64,000 nt of DNA, from assembly GCF_050624435.1 (NCBI RefSeq), contig NC_134539.1:146602025-146666024 (forward strand), in the 5' to 3' direction. Positions 46,596-57,487 of this stretch are shown in pieces. Position numbers and translations under genes: made by a program. The DNA is from Tenrec ecaudatus (lineage: Eukaryota; Chordata; Mammalia; Afrosoricida; Tenrecidae). The notes below the pieces were generated by a model. The model saw only the letters and a program-made list of their open reading frames with translations. It was not told the origin of the DNA and ran no database searches. Position 1 is the first letter of the stretch. Every line of letters starts with the position of its first letter.

Positions 46596-46744
46596 GCACC
46601 CTTTCCTGTATGCTGGGTGGGGAGCGAGGAGGAGGATGCAGCGTATTTCTAGTCTACAGATACAGCGCATGGGAATAACTTCAAGGCCATAGATAAGAGT
46701 CAGTCTTGGCAACAGAATCAAAGCCTTTGCTTTGATTTTTATTC

Positions 46745-47366
46745 ATTATTTTACATTTGCTTTTTATTTTATTTTATTAAAAGATCATTTTATTGGGGGC
46801 TCTTACAGCTCTTATGACAAGCCACACATGAAGTGTATCATGCATAGTTATTCATATGTTGCCATCATTATTTTCTAGTGTGCCTTTGCTTTTAACATAA
46901 CTTACATAACTTAATTTTTAAAAATTATTTTATTGGGGGCTCTTACAACATTCCATACGTCACTTGTTTTTCCCCCCAGTCTAATTTATTTAAATCATTT
47001 TATTGGAGGCTTATGCAGCCCTTATCACAATACATACATATATTATGTCAAGCACATTTGTACATTTGTTGCCATCATCATTCTCAAAACATTTTCTTTC
47101 TACTTGAGCCCTTGGTACCAGATCCTCATTTTTTTTACCCTCCTCCCCCTCCCTCATGGGCCCTTGATAATTTATAAATTGTTATTATTTTTTCATGTCT
47201 TACATTGACCAGTGTCTCCCTTCACCCATGTTTATTCATCCCCTTTGGGAGGTGGCCCTACATAGCCAGCCTTGTGATGGGTTCCCCCTTTCTTCCCCTC
47301 CCCCCTTAACATAACTTAAAACAGATAGGATTTCCTTTTCCGTGACGGCCCTGCTTAAAGTGGCTT
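46745..47366 (-). mobile_element. L1 3' region, minus, with nested L1 (source copy of 525-bp repeat)
   Basis: Host L1: TTATTAAAAGATCATTTTAT, GGGGGCTCTTACAGCTCTTA, GTATCATGCATAGTTATTC. A second L1 3' end (about 46915-47310) is inserted in it, flanked by ACATAACTTA on both sides, a clean target duplication. 46842-47366 is repeated at 49275-49798. Confidence 0.8.
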
Positions 47367-47429
47367 GCAGGACTCTGGGAATTTGAGTCCGTCCCAGCAG
47401 CTGCGATACGGTGCTCCTGGGTACCGTTG

Positions 47430-47600
47430 GGCTGACTTGGGACTCAGAGTGGCTCCATGTGACCAAGTAGAACTACTCCCCGTCCACCCCCCCCTCCCCC
47501 CCCCCCCCCCCCCCCCCCCCCCGGCCAGGGTTCTGGAGGCTGTAATCCTTACGGAAAAGGAGGCCTGGGGCACATGGGTGAAAGCTCTCTGCTGCTAAGG
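47430..47600 (-). mobile_element. AfroSINE, minus, expanded by a poly-C tract
   Basis: TTGGGCTGACTTGGGACTCA, ACCAAGTAGAACTACTCCC, then the C run, then CTGTAATCCTTACGGAAAAG and GGAGGCC. Confidence 0.6.
47487..47522. repeat. Poly-C tract
   Basis: About 36 bases, all C except one T. Unusual length for a C homopolymer; possibly an assembly or polymerase artefact. Confidence 0.9.
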
Positions 47601-47604
47601 GAAG

Positions 47605-47775
47605 AGTTGGTGTTTTGAACATACTGGTGGTTTCTCTGTGAGAGAGAGATGTGGAGGTGTACTTTGGCAACGTCGACGGCCCGAAACCCTATGGGGCACT
47701 GCTGCTTTCTTCAGTTGGGGTCACTGAGTTGAAGTCAACTCAACACAGTGGGTTTGTTTATTATTTGGGGCGGGG
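47605..47775 (+). mobile_element. AfroSINE, plus, 3' half
   Basis: GTTTTGAACATACTGGTGGT, GAGAGAGATGTGGAGGTGTA, CGAAACCCTATGGGGCACTG, AACTCAACACAGTGGGTTTG. Confidence 0.7.
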
Positions 47776-48019
47776 GGAGGCGTCATAACCTCTACCAGGG
47801 GCACCTTGCCAGGTCTTGACCCTGAGCAGGAGACTGGGGGGAGGGGCAGGGGCCATTAGCTTTTCTATAACAGCCCAGCGCTCCACCAATGTGCCACCAG
47901 TCTTCCTGGTAGTGTGGTGCCTGTCTGTAAGCCTGCTCACAGTGAGGAGGACTGGAAGCCTTGCTGGGTGGCAGCCGTCAGCAGGGATGACGCCACGGCA
48001 AGAAACGCCCAGTCCTCAC

Positions 48020-48621
48020 ACTGGGCCCCTGGGGACATCAGGGTAAGCGGTGAAAGGATGGCCGCTGCCAAGGATCCACAATCACGGGAGAGATTAAACG
48101 ATGCCCTGCGCTGGGTGAATCAGCTGTACACGATGTCACTTTGAGGTCCAAGGTGCGCCCGACCCAAGCCAGAGGGTTTTCAACCACCTCATCTGTACAG
48201 GAAAGCTGGACATTGAATAAGGAAGACTGAAGAAGAATCGGTGCACTTGAATTATGGTGCCGGCGAGGAGCCATGGAGGTGTCTCAGACTACCAAAGGAA
48301 AAAGCAAAAAAAAATAAATAAATTCTGTGTTTGAAGAAGTACAACCAGAATGCTCCTTAGAAGCAAGAAGGGCAAGACTTGTCGTACATAGTTGGGCATG
48401 TAGTCAGGAGAGACCAGCCCCTGGAGAAGGACAGCCTGCTTGGCAAAGTAAAGAGGGGCAGTGAAAACGAGGCAGGCCCGCGGTGAGGTGGATGGACACA
48501 GTGGCTGCAGCAACGAGCTCAAGCCTAGGAACAATTGTGAGGCTGGTGCGGGACTGGGCAGTGTTCCTTTCTGGTTTGCATATGGTCCCTAGCTGCCAGA
48601 GTGGACTCGATGGCCCTTAGC
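48020..48621 (+). mobile_element. RTE (AfroLA type) 3' end, plus
   Basis: GTCCAAGGTGCGCCCGACCC, GAAGTACAACCAGAATGCTC, AGGAGAGACCAGCCCCTGGA, GAGGCTGGTGCGGGACTGGG, ending GTGGACTCGATGGCCCTTAG. The reading frame is broken and an A-rich insertion lies at 48306. Confidence 0.85.
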
Positions 48622-49164
48622 CCCACCAATGTCTATAAGCTAGGCAAAGTGCGCCTGCCGGGTGGGCGCCCAGGTGAGCCCCATTTCTTCCTTCACCAGG
48701 GGAGCTTGTCTCAGGAAGCATCCTACACAGCTGCCCCTGGGCAGCCTGGGGAGAGTGGGCAGAAGACACCCTAGCCCAGTGATGTCCACCTGCTGCAGCG
48801 ATGGGGGCGCCCGCCCTCGCTGTGTTATCTGGGACCACAGCCAGGAGCCATAAATAGGCCTAGGACAGCTAAGATACTGGCTTTGAGCCTTCTGCCTTTT
48901 ATTTTGGCTCATTTAAAGTCACGTGAGAGCAGCTCTACCAGTCTGCAGAGAAGCTGCTGGGTAAACTGGGGATGACCCAGGCCCTGTCTCGGGACTTGAG
49001 TTTTATGCGCGCCAGAGAGTCCAGTGCAGGCTCGGCCTTAACAGGGAACCGTGGCGACCCGGCTTTCATGCAGTGTGGAGGCTGGAAGGACTCACCAGGC
49101 TAAGCCAGGGAAAGTGGAGGCCGCTTGGGCCAACAACTTGGAAGGCCATCTCTGGGTCACCAAG

Positions 49165-49865
49165 AAGCCCCCAGGATTCATGGTGGCCTGTGGGTGTTAG
49201 CGGAGGACTTTGCTCCATAGCGTTTCCAGTGGGTCATTGTGTTCAGAACCAGATTACCAGGCCTTTCTTCCAAGGCATAGTTATACATATGTTGCCATCA
49301 TTATTTTCTAGTGTGCCTTTGCTTTTAACATAACTTACGTAATTTAATTTTTTAAATTATTTTATTGGGGGCTCTTACAACATTCCATACATCACTTGTT
49401 TTTTTCCCCCAGTCTTATTTATTTAAATCATTTTATTGGAGGCTTATGCAGCCCTTATCATAATACATACATACATTGTGTCAAGCACATTTGTACATTT
49501 GTTGCCATCATCATTCTCAAAACATTTTCTTTCTACTTGAGCCCTTGGTACCAGATCCTCATTTTTTTTATCCTCCCCCCCTCCCTCATGAGCCCTTGAT
49601 AATTTATAAATTGTTATTATTTTTTCATGTCTTACACTGACCAGTGTCTCCCTTTACCCATGTTTATTCGTCCCCTTTGGGAGGTGGCCCTACATAGCCA
49701 GCCTTGTGATGGGTTCCCCCTTTCGTCCCCTCCCCCCTTAATGTAACTTAAAACCAATAGGATTTCCTTTTCTGTGATGGCCCTGCTTAAAGTGGCTTTA
49801 AGGCACCCCTGGGTGGGTGAGAACCTCCACCCCTCTGGTTGGCAGCTGAGTGAGGGGACGGTCTG
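49165..49865 (-). mobile_element. AfroSINE2-like SINE, minus, split by the 522-bp copied segment
   Basis: Left part has CTTTGCTCCATAGCGTTTCC and ATTACCAGGCCTTTCTTCC up to AAGGCA (49272-49277). Right part resumes at AAGGCA (49800-49805) with CCCCTGGGTGGGTGAGAACC and GGTTGGCAGCTGAG. Joined across the insert, the SINE is continuous. Confidence 0.82.
49278..49799. repeat. 522-bp segment copied from 46842-47366, inserted in a SINE
   Basis: Nearly identical to 46842-47366 over 525 bp (roughly 20-30 differences by eye). It contains the same nested L1 end and the same junctions with the host L1. It has no poly(A) at either edge. The flanks carry AAGGCA twice. See findings. Confidence 0.85.
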
Positions 49866-49874
49866 TGTCTGCGA

Positions 49875-49985
49875 TAGTTTGTTGTGCCAGCCTGGCCAAT
49901 AAACACAAATAGGATTAATTGAAGGACGGAGGGTCTCTCTAGAGAACCCTGTCCAACTCGAAGGTGCCCTGGTCCCCTAGTTGGT
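49875..49985 (+). repeat. LTR-like element fragment, plus
   Basis: TGCGATAGTTTGTTGTGCCA, GGCCAATAAACACAAATAGG, CTCTCTAGAGAACCC. The left end resembles the TGTGRTAGTT terminus of the LTR-like family. Confidence 0.45.
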
Positions 49986-50054
49986 CATGGGTTGGACAAA
50001 GCCAGCAGTTGGCATCAGCAGAATAAAGAGGAGGCTGGCTGTTCCAGCGGAGAT

Positions 50055-50145
50055 TTAGCCGCGGAAGCCCACAGGGGCAGTTCTACTCCACCCTACAGGG
50101 CCCCTGAGTTGGAATTGATTCAATGGTCATGGATTTGTCCAAGTT
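50055..50145 (+). mobile_element. AfroSINE 3' part, plus
   Basis: CGGAAGCCCACAGGGGCAGT, TCTACTCCACCCTACAGGG, GAATTGATTCAATGGTCATG. Confidence 0.75.
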
Positions 50146-50659
50146 CACTGAGCCCTCCCACGACCCCGTGCGCCATGTCCTGTGGCCCTGGGGGTGGCCA
50201 GTGGGCTCCTCGGGACCCTGCTGCTCTGCCTTCAAGTGGGACTAGGGCCCATCAGGAAGTTTTCTGAGTGGTGCCAGAGGTGGGAGGGAGTGGGGGCTTC
50301 TTAGGGGGGGAGTTTGCTTTGAAGACTGCCGGCTCCTGCCCAGCCCTTCCTCCTGGCCTTTCCTGAAGTCCTGGGATTAGGAAGAGGCAGCCTGGTGCCA
50401 GGGACTTCTCGCAGAGGCTCCATCTGCATGCTTTCGCCCTTCCTGGAATTCTCGGAAGCCAGCTTGAACCATGGCTCATCTCCTGGGAAGGGCCGAGGCT
50501 GGTCTGTCAGGCAGCAGAAAAAACGCCGGTTCCTGTGTGGTTTGGATTTCAGCGCGCAAGTGTGAGGGGGGTTTGCTCCCAGCAGACCTGCGTGTGCATC
50601 CAGCCAGGGCGGTTTGCTCAGCGGCAACCTGGCACATTCTCTAGTCCCTCTAAGCCTCG

Positions 50660-50820
50660 CATGCCTAGTGACACCATGGTTAAAGTGCTCAGTTGCTCAC
50701 TGAAAAGCCAGAGGTCGGACCCATGAGCTGCTCCGTGGGGAAAAGACATGCTTCTGTAAAGGGTGACAGCCTTGGGCCGTACCTGCTCTGTCCTGTGAAT
50801 CCACCGGAGAGCAGTGGCAG
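50660..50820 (+). mobile_element. AfroSINE, plus
   Basis: TGACACCATGGTTAAAGTGC head, GCCAGAGGTCGGACCCATGA, GAAAAGACATGCTTCTGTAA, GAATCCACCGGAGAGCAGTG. Confidence 0.78.
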
Positions 50821-50892
50821 GGGGGAGACCACTCCGGAAGAAGGTCCATGATGCACGGCCTTTTTGCACGCTCCTGAGAAAGGCTTTGTTCC

Positions 50893-51073
50893 CGTGGGTC
50901 CTAGGGACCCTTCTGGGCCGAGTGGAACTGCTCCTTACCCTGGAGGACACAGGGGCTTCCGAGGCTATCAATCATCACAGAGCAAAGCACCCGGTCTTCC
51001 CTCCCTTAGAGCACCTGAGTGGGTGTAACCCCGATCTTTTGCTTAACCAGTGTGCCACTAGGGTTCCCTTCAG
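50893..51073 (-). mobile_element. AfroSINE, minus, about 200 bp before coding exon 6
   Basis: CCGTGGGTCCTAGGGACCCT, GAGTGGAACTGCTCCTTACC, CACCCGGTCTTCCCTCCCTT, GTGCCACTAGGGTTCCC. Confidence 0.75.
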
Positions 51074-51270
51074 TAAAATGTCTAGGGACAATAATTACAA
51101 AGAGAATTTTGATGCTTTTTAATTAGCCTGCCAGCTTGCTTCCCCTTCTTGGGGGGGGGAGTGCTGCAGATGGTGCAGGTGTGCTGGGCACAGGGGTGGC
51201 CTCTGCCACTGAAGCCCTGCAGAGACAGTGCTGTCTTGTGTTGAGAGACCTCCCCACCCTCCCGTTCCAG

Positions 51271-51467
51271 CGCCAGCGGGAGACCCTTCTTGCTCTACAT
51301 GGGCTTGGCCCACATGCACGTGCCCTTGCCGGCGTCCGGGCCATCTGCAGACCAGAGGGACCCAGGGCCATACACTGCAGGCCTCCGGGACATGGACAGC
51401 CTGGTGGGCCGGATCAAGGACAAGATCGACGGCATGGCCAAAGGAAGCACCTTCCTCTGGTTCACAG
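51271..51467 (+). CDS. ARSG: ARSG coding exon 6 (AHMHVP catalytic histidine)
   Basis: 197-nt exon with TTCCAG acceptor and GTACTG donor. It completes R235 and encodes residues 236-300 plus one base of G301. The block [17 protein letters not shown] contains H251, a sulfate-contacting histidine of the family. The block [20 protein letters not shown] leads into FLWFT, the strand that precedes the second pair of calcium ligands. Residues 256-269 (the [13 protein letters not shown] segment) are the least conserved part and fit a surface loop. Confidence 0.95.
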
Positions 51468-51856
51468 GTACTGTGGTCAAAGGCAACAGCCAACTCCACC
51501 TTCACCGATAACCCCGACTTAACGGATATCCTTGCGTACGCCCCGGGAGAGGCGGGTCTCACCCACTGATCGCCTTGTGAGGACCTGCTGTGAACTTGGC
51601 CCCCCCCCACCTCCCCTAGTCTCTGTTGGCGGCTGCCTGTGGGGCCTGGGGACACCCCCAGGCAAGGGAGTCAGAGTCCACTAGAGGAGCCCTGGCTTCC
51701 CAAAGGCCCACCACCACCACCCTCCCCATGGTGGGCCTCAGGCCCCTGCCTGGAGCAGGGGCTGCTGGGAAAGCACTGCTCTGAACCTGGGTTTGAGCTG
51801 CTCCTGCGACAGTCCCTTATCTGCCGCTCGGAGCTCTGACAGATTACTCACAGCGA

Positions 51857-51858
<2 letters not shown>

Positions 51859-51898
<40 letters not shown>
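51859..51898. repeat. GT dinucleotide microsatellite
   Basis: Twenty perfect GT units in the short intron between coding exons 6 and 7. Confidence 0.98.
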
Positions 51899-51899
<1 letters not shown>

Positions 51900-51954
51900 A
51901 CATTGGTCATATGACACGAGTGAAGGTAAGCAGTCGTTGCCGGACGACAATGGT

Positions 51955-52075
51955 GATAAACTCTTACTGCCACCAGGGAGTCTGTGCCGGCTCATAGCGA
52001 CCCTATGGAACCGGGTAGAACTTCCCTCGGGTTTCTGAGCCTCCGACTCTGTGGGTGGAGAACGTGTGGTGGGCT
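51955..52075 (-). mobile_element. AfroSINE, minus, 3' part
   Basis: CTTACTGCCACCAGGGAGTC, GGCTCATAGCGACCCTATGG, GGGTAGAACTTCCCTCGGGT. Lies in the 794-bp intron. Confidence 0.82.
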
Positions 52076-52242
52076 TAGAAGAGTCGCCTAAGGCCAGGCT
52101 GCAGATGGCTAGCATGGGGCGGGGAAGGCAGGCAGGTAAAGGGCTCGGGGCTATATTTGTCATCACCTCCTTTGAAGCAGAACCTCAGGACTGGGGAGCC
52201 CGCACGGAGAGGGAGGGGCCAGCCCCAGGCTGTGGACAGTGA

Positions 52243-52461
<219 letters not shown>

Positions 52462-52729
52462 TGAGGCCGAGGTGCCGGCCTTCCACCTGCTCCCAGGGAA
52501 GAAGGTACAAGGTGAGACAGTGAGAGTCCCTTTCTGTCCTTCCCCTACGACTCCCTGGGGGCAACCAGCATCGCTAACAAGCGGGCCCACCCCCTGCCAT
52601 ACTACACTGTGGCTTTTCTGCCCTTCTGTGGGGCTTGCTTCTTTCTGCTTCTCACAGAGCATCCGTCTCCCATCCAGCCACACACTCCTTCCATTGACTT
52701 AAGACATGCCCGGCGTTCACCAGCGTTCG

Positions 52730-52885
52730 GCGTTTCACATGCACGTTTCTGATTTTTGCCACAGTGAAACGTTGGAAAGAGGCTCAGAGAGGTTGAGTAA
52801 CTTGCCAGAGGCCACACCAGTTTTGAGGGTGGAACCAGGCCTGCTCCCGCCAAAGCTGAGCCAGTGCCCCAGCAGCTCTGCCTCT
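52730..52885 (-). mobile_element. MIR SINE, minus
   Basis: GAGGCTCAGAGAGGTTGAGT, AACTTGCCAGAGGCCACACC, GTGGAACCAGGCCTGC, the antisense MIR core. Confidence 0.75.
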
Positions 52886-53051
52886 GTCTTCAGACTCCAG
52901 CTCGGCTCCCACCTGCCTGGCCCACAGGGACCCCGATTGTGAGAGAGCCGCCAGATTGCTGCTGGGGGCTGATGTGTCAGTTTCGACTTATCTCGACCGA
53001 TGTGGCAGAACAGAACCCTCCAGCTGAGTTCTGCAGGCTGTAGGTTCACAG

Positions 53052-53252
53052 AGGGAGCCCTGGTGGGCTGCCAACTGCAAGGTCAACTGTTCGTATCCAC
53101 CAGGCACTCCACCAAAGAAAGACGAGGCTCTCTACTCCCGTCGATTTACAGTCTTGGAAACCCACAGGGGAAGTTCTGTCCTGTCCTAGGGGGTTGCCAT
53201 GGGTTAGAATTGCGTTGATCGATAGCAGTGAGTTTTGCGTTTGTTTGTTCTT
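53052..53252 (+). mobile_element. AfroSINE, plus, full length
   Basis: GGAGCCCTGGTGGGCTGCCA, CAAGGTCAACTGTTCGTATC, CTCTCTACTCCCGTCGATTT, GGAAACCCACAGGGGAAGTT, GATAGCAGTGAGTTTTGCG. Confidence 0.92.
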
Positions 53253-54176
53253 CGGTTTATCTTTACAGCAGAGCCCCTGGGTGAGTTCAAACTGCCACCT
53301 TTGTGGCTCTGGAGGGGAATCATGGGAAGGGGAGCCTGGACCAATGGATGGAGGCTTCGGTCCCTCGTCTGAGTCTCTCTCTTGGGAGTTGGTGCTCATG
53401 CTGTAGACTTTGACTCTGGGCACAACCCCAGGGGCCAGCAAACGGAGAGACGGTGGTACAGCCCTTCCAAGGTGCTGGAGATCCACTCAGAGGAGGGCGA
53501 TTGATTAGCCTAGACAGGGTTATGCCTGAGAGGCCAGCAGCTTCCTCAGCCGTCGGCCCAGTGGGATTTGCTCCATAAACATCAAGCACCTGCGTTCTCA
53601 GGCGGTCTTTTAAAATGTAGCAGATGAGTAGCAAAGACCTCGGGGTATGGAGGGATGGCTTTGGCTTGAATCCCCACTCCGTTATCCTTCCAACAAGCTG
53701 GGGCCATTTGTTTTATAAAAGCTTAGAATGGACCCATTAAGAGGTGCTTGTCTCCCAGGGTCTCAGGACTGGTCTGGCTGTGACCCCTCCCCCCCTCCCT
53801 TTTTGTGGAAGATTCTTGAAAGCCATGGTGGGTTTCCTCTGCAGTATGGGTTCAGCCACTCAGGGACACCTCCCTAGCCACTCTACCCCCACCCTGCTGC
53901 CCCTGCAGGCCAGAGGACGTTTGCAGCTACTTAGAAACTGGAACATTCCTGCTGGGCTCGGCTGGTGGCTGGGAAGACAAGGAGGTGCTGAGTCTACCTT
54001 TTGTTGTTCACCTTTCACCTGGAGCCCCCCACCCAGAATGGGATGAGTAGGTGGCTGTAGAATCTCCAGGGCAGGTGCTCACTCAGGAGAGCTGGTACCA
54101 CCTCCCCCCACCTGCTCAGTGCCTGTGGGGTGCAGGCACCGTGGGTCTACGCCTTCATCTCATAGGGTATGGATGC

Positions 54177-54177
<1 letters not shown>

Positions 54178-54233
<56 letters not shown>
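54178..54233. repeat. ATCT tetranucleotide microsatellite
   Basis: About fourteen perfect TATC units. Confidence 0.98.
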
Positions 54234-54734
54234 ATCTTCCCTCTCTTTTTCTCTCCCAAAAGCAGTGTTCTGACTCTGGGAATTCTGACTCTGGGAGAGT
54301 TGGGTCAGAAGATGCCGGGAGGCTGGCGGTGGTGGAGATGGTACCGATGCCTGCTAGGAACCACAGCCTAGAGACAGCGTGCCCTGGGAGTGGTTGTTTG
54401 CGTGTTCGGCATTGTTGTTATTGTTGGTTGCCAAGGAGTCCATGTGCCCCGGTCCTCCCTGGCCCCGCCCTCCTCAGCGTTTTCTGCATCAGCTGAGGCT
54501 GAGGAGGGGGCCCTGCCCTGGGCCAGTGAGCAGTGGTGGGAGTGGGAGGGGCGCCACCATCTGACAACGCCGGCTCCTTTCTCCCCGCCTTGACTATTAC
54601 TCACCCTCTGTTCTACTACTTGGCCATCTGGGAAATCCTCCCTTGCTTCCTTGGATGTCGGAAGCGACAAGGACAATCTCTCCGGTCTCGGAACCCTCTG
54701 GACCTTTCTCAGATAGTGGGAGACAGCGTGGTTG

Positions 54735-55115
54735 TGGGTGCCGTCCAGATGGTGCTGACTCAGAGGGACCCCACGTGAGGCAGAACCAAACACTGCCCGG
54801 CCTCGTGCCGCGCACGCTCGCAATCTCTGCTATGTCGAAGCCATCTGTCGCTGCCAGGGTGCCTATCCTAGACGGCCTTCCTCTTGTTCCTTGCCCTTGT
54901 ACTTTACCAAACGGGATGTCCTTTTCCAGGGACGGCGAACCTGTCCAATGTACCTGAGACCAAGTCTCGCCTCCACCCTCGTTTCTAAGGTGCATGCTGG
55001 CTGCATTTCTTCCAAGATGGACTTGTCCGTGCTTAGGGCAGCCCGGGCTGCTTTCAAGATTCTCCCCCACACCATGCCCGATCACGCGGCCTCAGTTCTT
55101 CATCGAGCCTCCTGA
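54735..55115 (-). mobile_element. RTE (AfroLA type) 3' end, minus
   Basis: GTGCCGTCCAGATGGTGCTG, CAGAACCAAACACTGCCCGG, TACTTTACCAAACGGGATGT, TTCTAAGGTGCATGCTGGCT. Antisense C-terminal RTE, decayed. Confidence 0.8.
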
Positions 55116-55504
55116 CTCAGTCTCCCGCTTTGACTTGCCCAAGGGACAGCCTGGTTCCTTCACACTCTAAAGAGGGAGGCAGAGCAGCTGGTGGAAACAG
55201 TGAATGGCTTTTGAGGTGCAGGTGGGGCTCAAACTCAGCTACAGCATGAGTTGGGGAGCCCGTGCTGGTCCCAAACCTTCTCCTAGCTCAGCATCCTCCC
55301 CAGTAATGTGGGGCATGCATGCTCCTCCCTGGGCTGGGGGAGAGTCTACGGTATCATCCTGTTCTTGGCTTTTAGGGCCAGTCTCCACCCACGGGGGAAA
55401 CAGAGTTCCCCCTAGAGGACTTGCAAGGGGATCAGAAGATACCCCAAAGAAGAATGGACTCATGGATGCTAGTTGCCAATGGTTTGGGTTTGTCAACCAC
55501 AGAG

Positions 55505-55750
55505 AGGCTGTGTGAAATGACCTTTGTCATGCTGCTGTCAGCTGCTGTCCAGGTGACCCCTGGCCGATGGGAACCCCATGCGTCACAGTCGCCAATAGGC
55601 GGGGGTGGGGGGGCTGTTTCCATGTCTGGCTTTCAGAAGTAGATTACCAGCCTTTCTTCCTAGTCCCCCCTGGCCGGGAAGCGTGCTGAAATGGGCCCAG
55701 CGTCACAGTAACATGCAAGCCCCGCCACTGGCCGCTGGCTGTGTGTGAGG
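55505..55750 (-). mobile_element. AfroSINE2/RTE 5'-related repeat, minus
   Basis: CTTTCAGAAGTAGATTACCA, GCCTTTCTTCCTAGTCCCCC, GGCCGGGAAGCGTGCTGAAA, CAGCGTCACAGTAACATGCA. The last phrases resemble the RTE 5' region, more than the usual SINE2 head. Confidence 0.6.
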
Positions 55751-55939
55751 CTCACTGGTCACCGGGAGCCGAGCCTCCGCTTGGAAAGTGAGGCGTCTAC
55801 TACCTCTGGCCCCCGTGGCCCGCGCCTGATACCCTCTGAGTGACACTGAGAGTGGGCATTTTGTTCAGGAGCAGGATGGCAGCCACCTGAACTCTGCCCA
55901 GAGGCTGACCTCCACATTGTGACCGGATGTGGGGAAATG

Positions 55940-56012
55940 AGGAGGCTTTCCACTCCCGTCTAGTCTGTCCTACAGGGTCGTTAGGAGCCAGAATCGACTC
56001 CATGTCAGTGAG
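55940..56012 (+). mobile_element. AfroSINE 3' fragment, plus
   Basis: CTTTCCACTCCCGTCTAGTC, TGTCCTACAGGGTCGTTAGG, ATCGACTCCATGTCAGTGAG. Confidence 0.8.
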
Positions 56013-56167
56013 CTCTGCCCGGAAGTGGAAGTGGGGCCCAGGGTCTGAACTCAGGGTGGGCCAGGCCAGCTGCCACCTCTTTTCCTGGGGAGAGGCTGTC
56101 TCTGCAGGGGAATCCGGGCCTTTTCCTCAGGGTGAACCCTTCTCCTCCCCTTCCGCCGGCTCTGGAG

Positions 56168-56354
56168 CAGCGGTTCTCAACCTTCCTAATGCTGGGCCCC
56201 TGGTGGCCCCGTGTGTGGGAGGACCTGCCTGGAGACGGACAGAGGAGCGCTGTCCTGGTTCCTAAGACCAACGGAAATATGGTCTTAGGCAACCCCTGTG
56301 AAAGGGTTCGACAACCTCCCCCAGGGGTCGCGACCCACAGGTTGAGAACCGATG
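56168..56354. mobile_element. SPIN (hAT) short copy with 8-bp target duplication
   Basis: CAGCGGTTCTCAACCTTCC left end and CAGGTTGAGAACCGATG right end. The flanks CTCTGGAG (56160-56167) and CTCCAGAG (56355-56362) differ only by two transitions. The interior contains CCTAAGACCAACGG and ATGGTCTTAGG, a small inverted repeat. Confidence 0.92.
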
Positions 56355-57487
56355 CTCCAGAGAAATGTCCTATTAGCCTTCCTGCCCGCCTCCTCCGTCC
56401 ACTCTCTGCCTGAACACAGCTGGGGCTCAGGAAGCCGGGCAAGACTGCGTGTCTCTCTGAACCCCCAGGACGCCCAAGCCAGCGGGGTGCAGTGAGGGGC
56501 CAGACACTGTGTTCGCAACAGGGCAGGACAAACAGTACCTGGACCTCGCTTCTTGCTCCCTCCCGGCAGCCAGCCCACTGCGTCAGGCCACGTGCTCCCC
56601 CTGTCCCGTTCCCCCCTTCCCCTTCCCCTTCCTGGCCAAGCCGCCCCGCTGCTCAGCTGAGGGGATGAGGCAGCGTCTCCTGCAGCCATCGTGCGGTTTC
56701 ACCCAATGCCGGGGTGAGGATGCTGCTGTGTCCTGGCTGGGCCCCTCGGCGGGACGACGAGACAAAGCTGAGCAGGGTGGGTGCTAACGGGAGGTGGGGG
56801 GGTGGCGAGAGGGCACAAGGAGCCCACCCCAGCCTCTTCCCACCCAGCACCCAATGACACCTTGCTTGCCCCTCGCCGCCAGCTCCGCTGTCTGGCAGCC
56901 CTGCTCCTGGCTGCCTGAGCGAGCAGGCTGCTCCTCGTGCCCCTGGTGATGAAGAAACAGTCTGTGGGATTGGATTTCCGCAGCTTGGCTGTGGGTGACT
57001 CGATGCTATCAGGTCATTGCATAGCCTTTCCCACCGGAAAGCAGGAAGCAGCTTGGTGACCTGAGCCTCCGTCCAGCTCCGGCGGGGGAGGGGGCTGGGA
57101 AGGGCAAGGGTGTTTTGAGGTGAGTGGTGGGGGAATGATGGACCATGGAACCTTGGCTGTGGGCCCTGCCTCGGGGACTGGACCAAAGGGGGTGGGGGTG
57201 AGTGTGGCGGCCGAAGCCCACTTAAGGTTCCTTCCGGAGCTTTGGCTCGGTCAGAATGTCAGGGCCACTCCAGGTCAGCCAGTCCCAGTTCTCGGCAGAG
57301 AGAGGCCCAGCTCCAGCTGCCCCCTGTGTCCCCAGCATCCTTGGCAGAGACACCTGTTCGTAGTGGGCAAGACAGGTGGTGGAAGGCACACTCCTTGGAA
57401 CGGACCAGTTCCTCAAGGCCCTGTGGGTCTGCAGGTCACAGGATGAGCAAATGTTTGTTCTCCTGAATTGTGGGGAGCGTTACAGAC

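Larger units (their letters stand above)
37104..51270 (+). other. ARSG: ARSG intron between coding exons 5 and 6 (14.2 kb)
   Basis: GTGAGG to TTCCAG. It contains a CA-rich minisatellite, RTE 3' ends, a multi-part SINE/LTR-like nest, an L1 nest, and the 525-bp direct repeat. Apparently unique stretches are 37110-38080, 38660-39420, 40600-41310, 45050-45600, 48625-49165 and 50150-50650. Confidence 0.85.
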
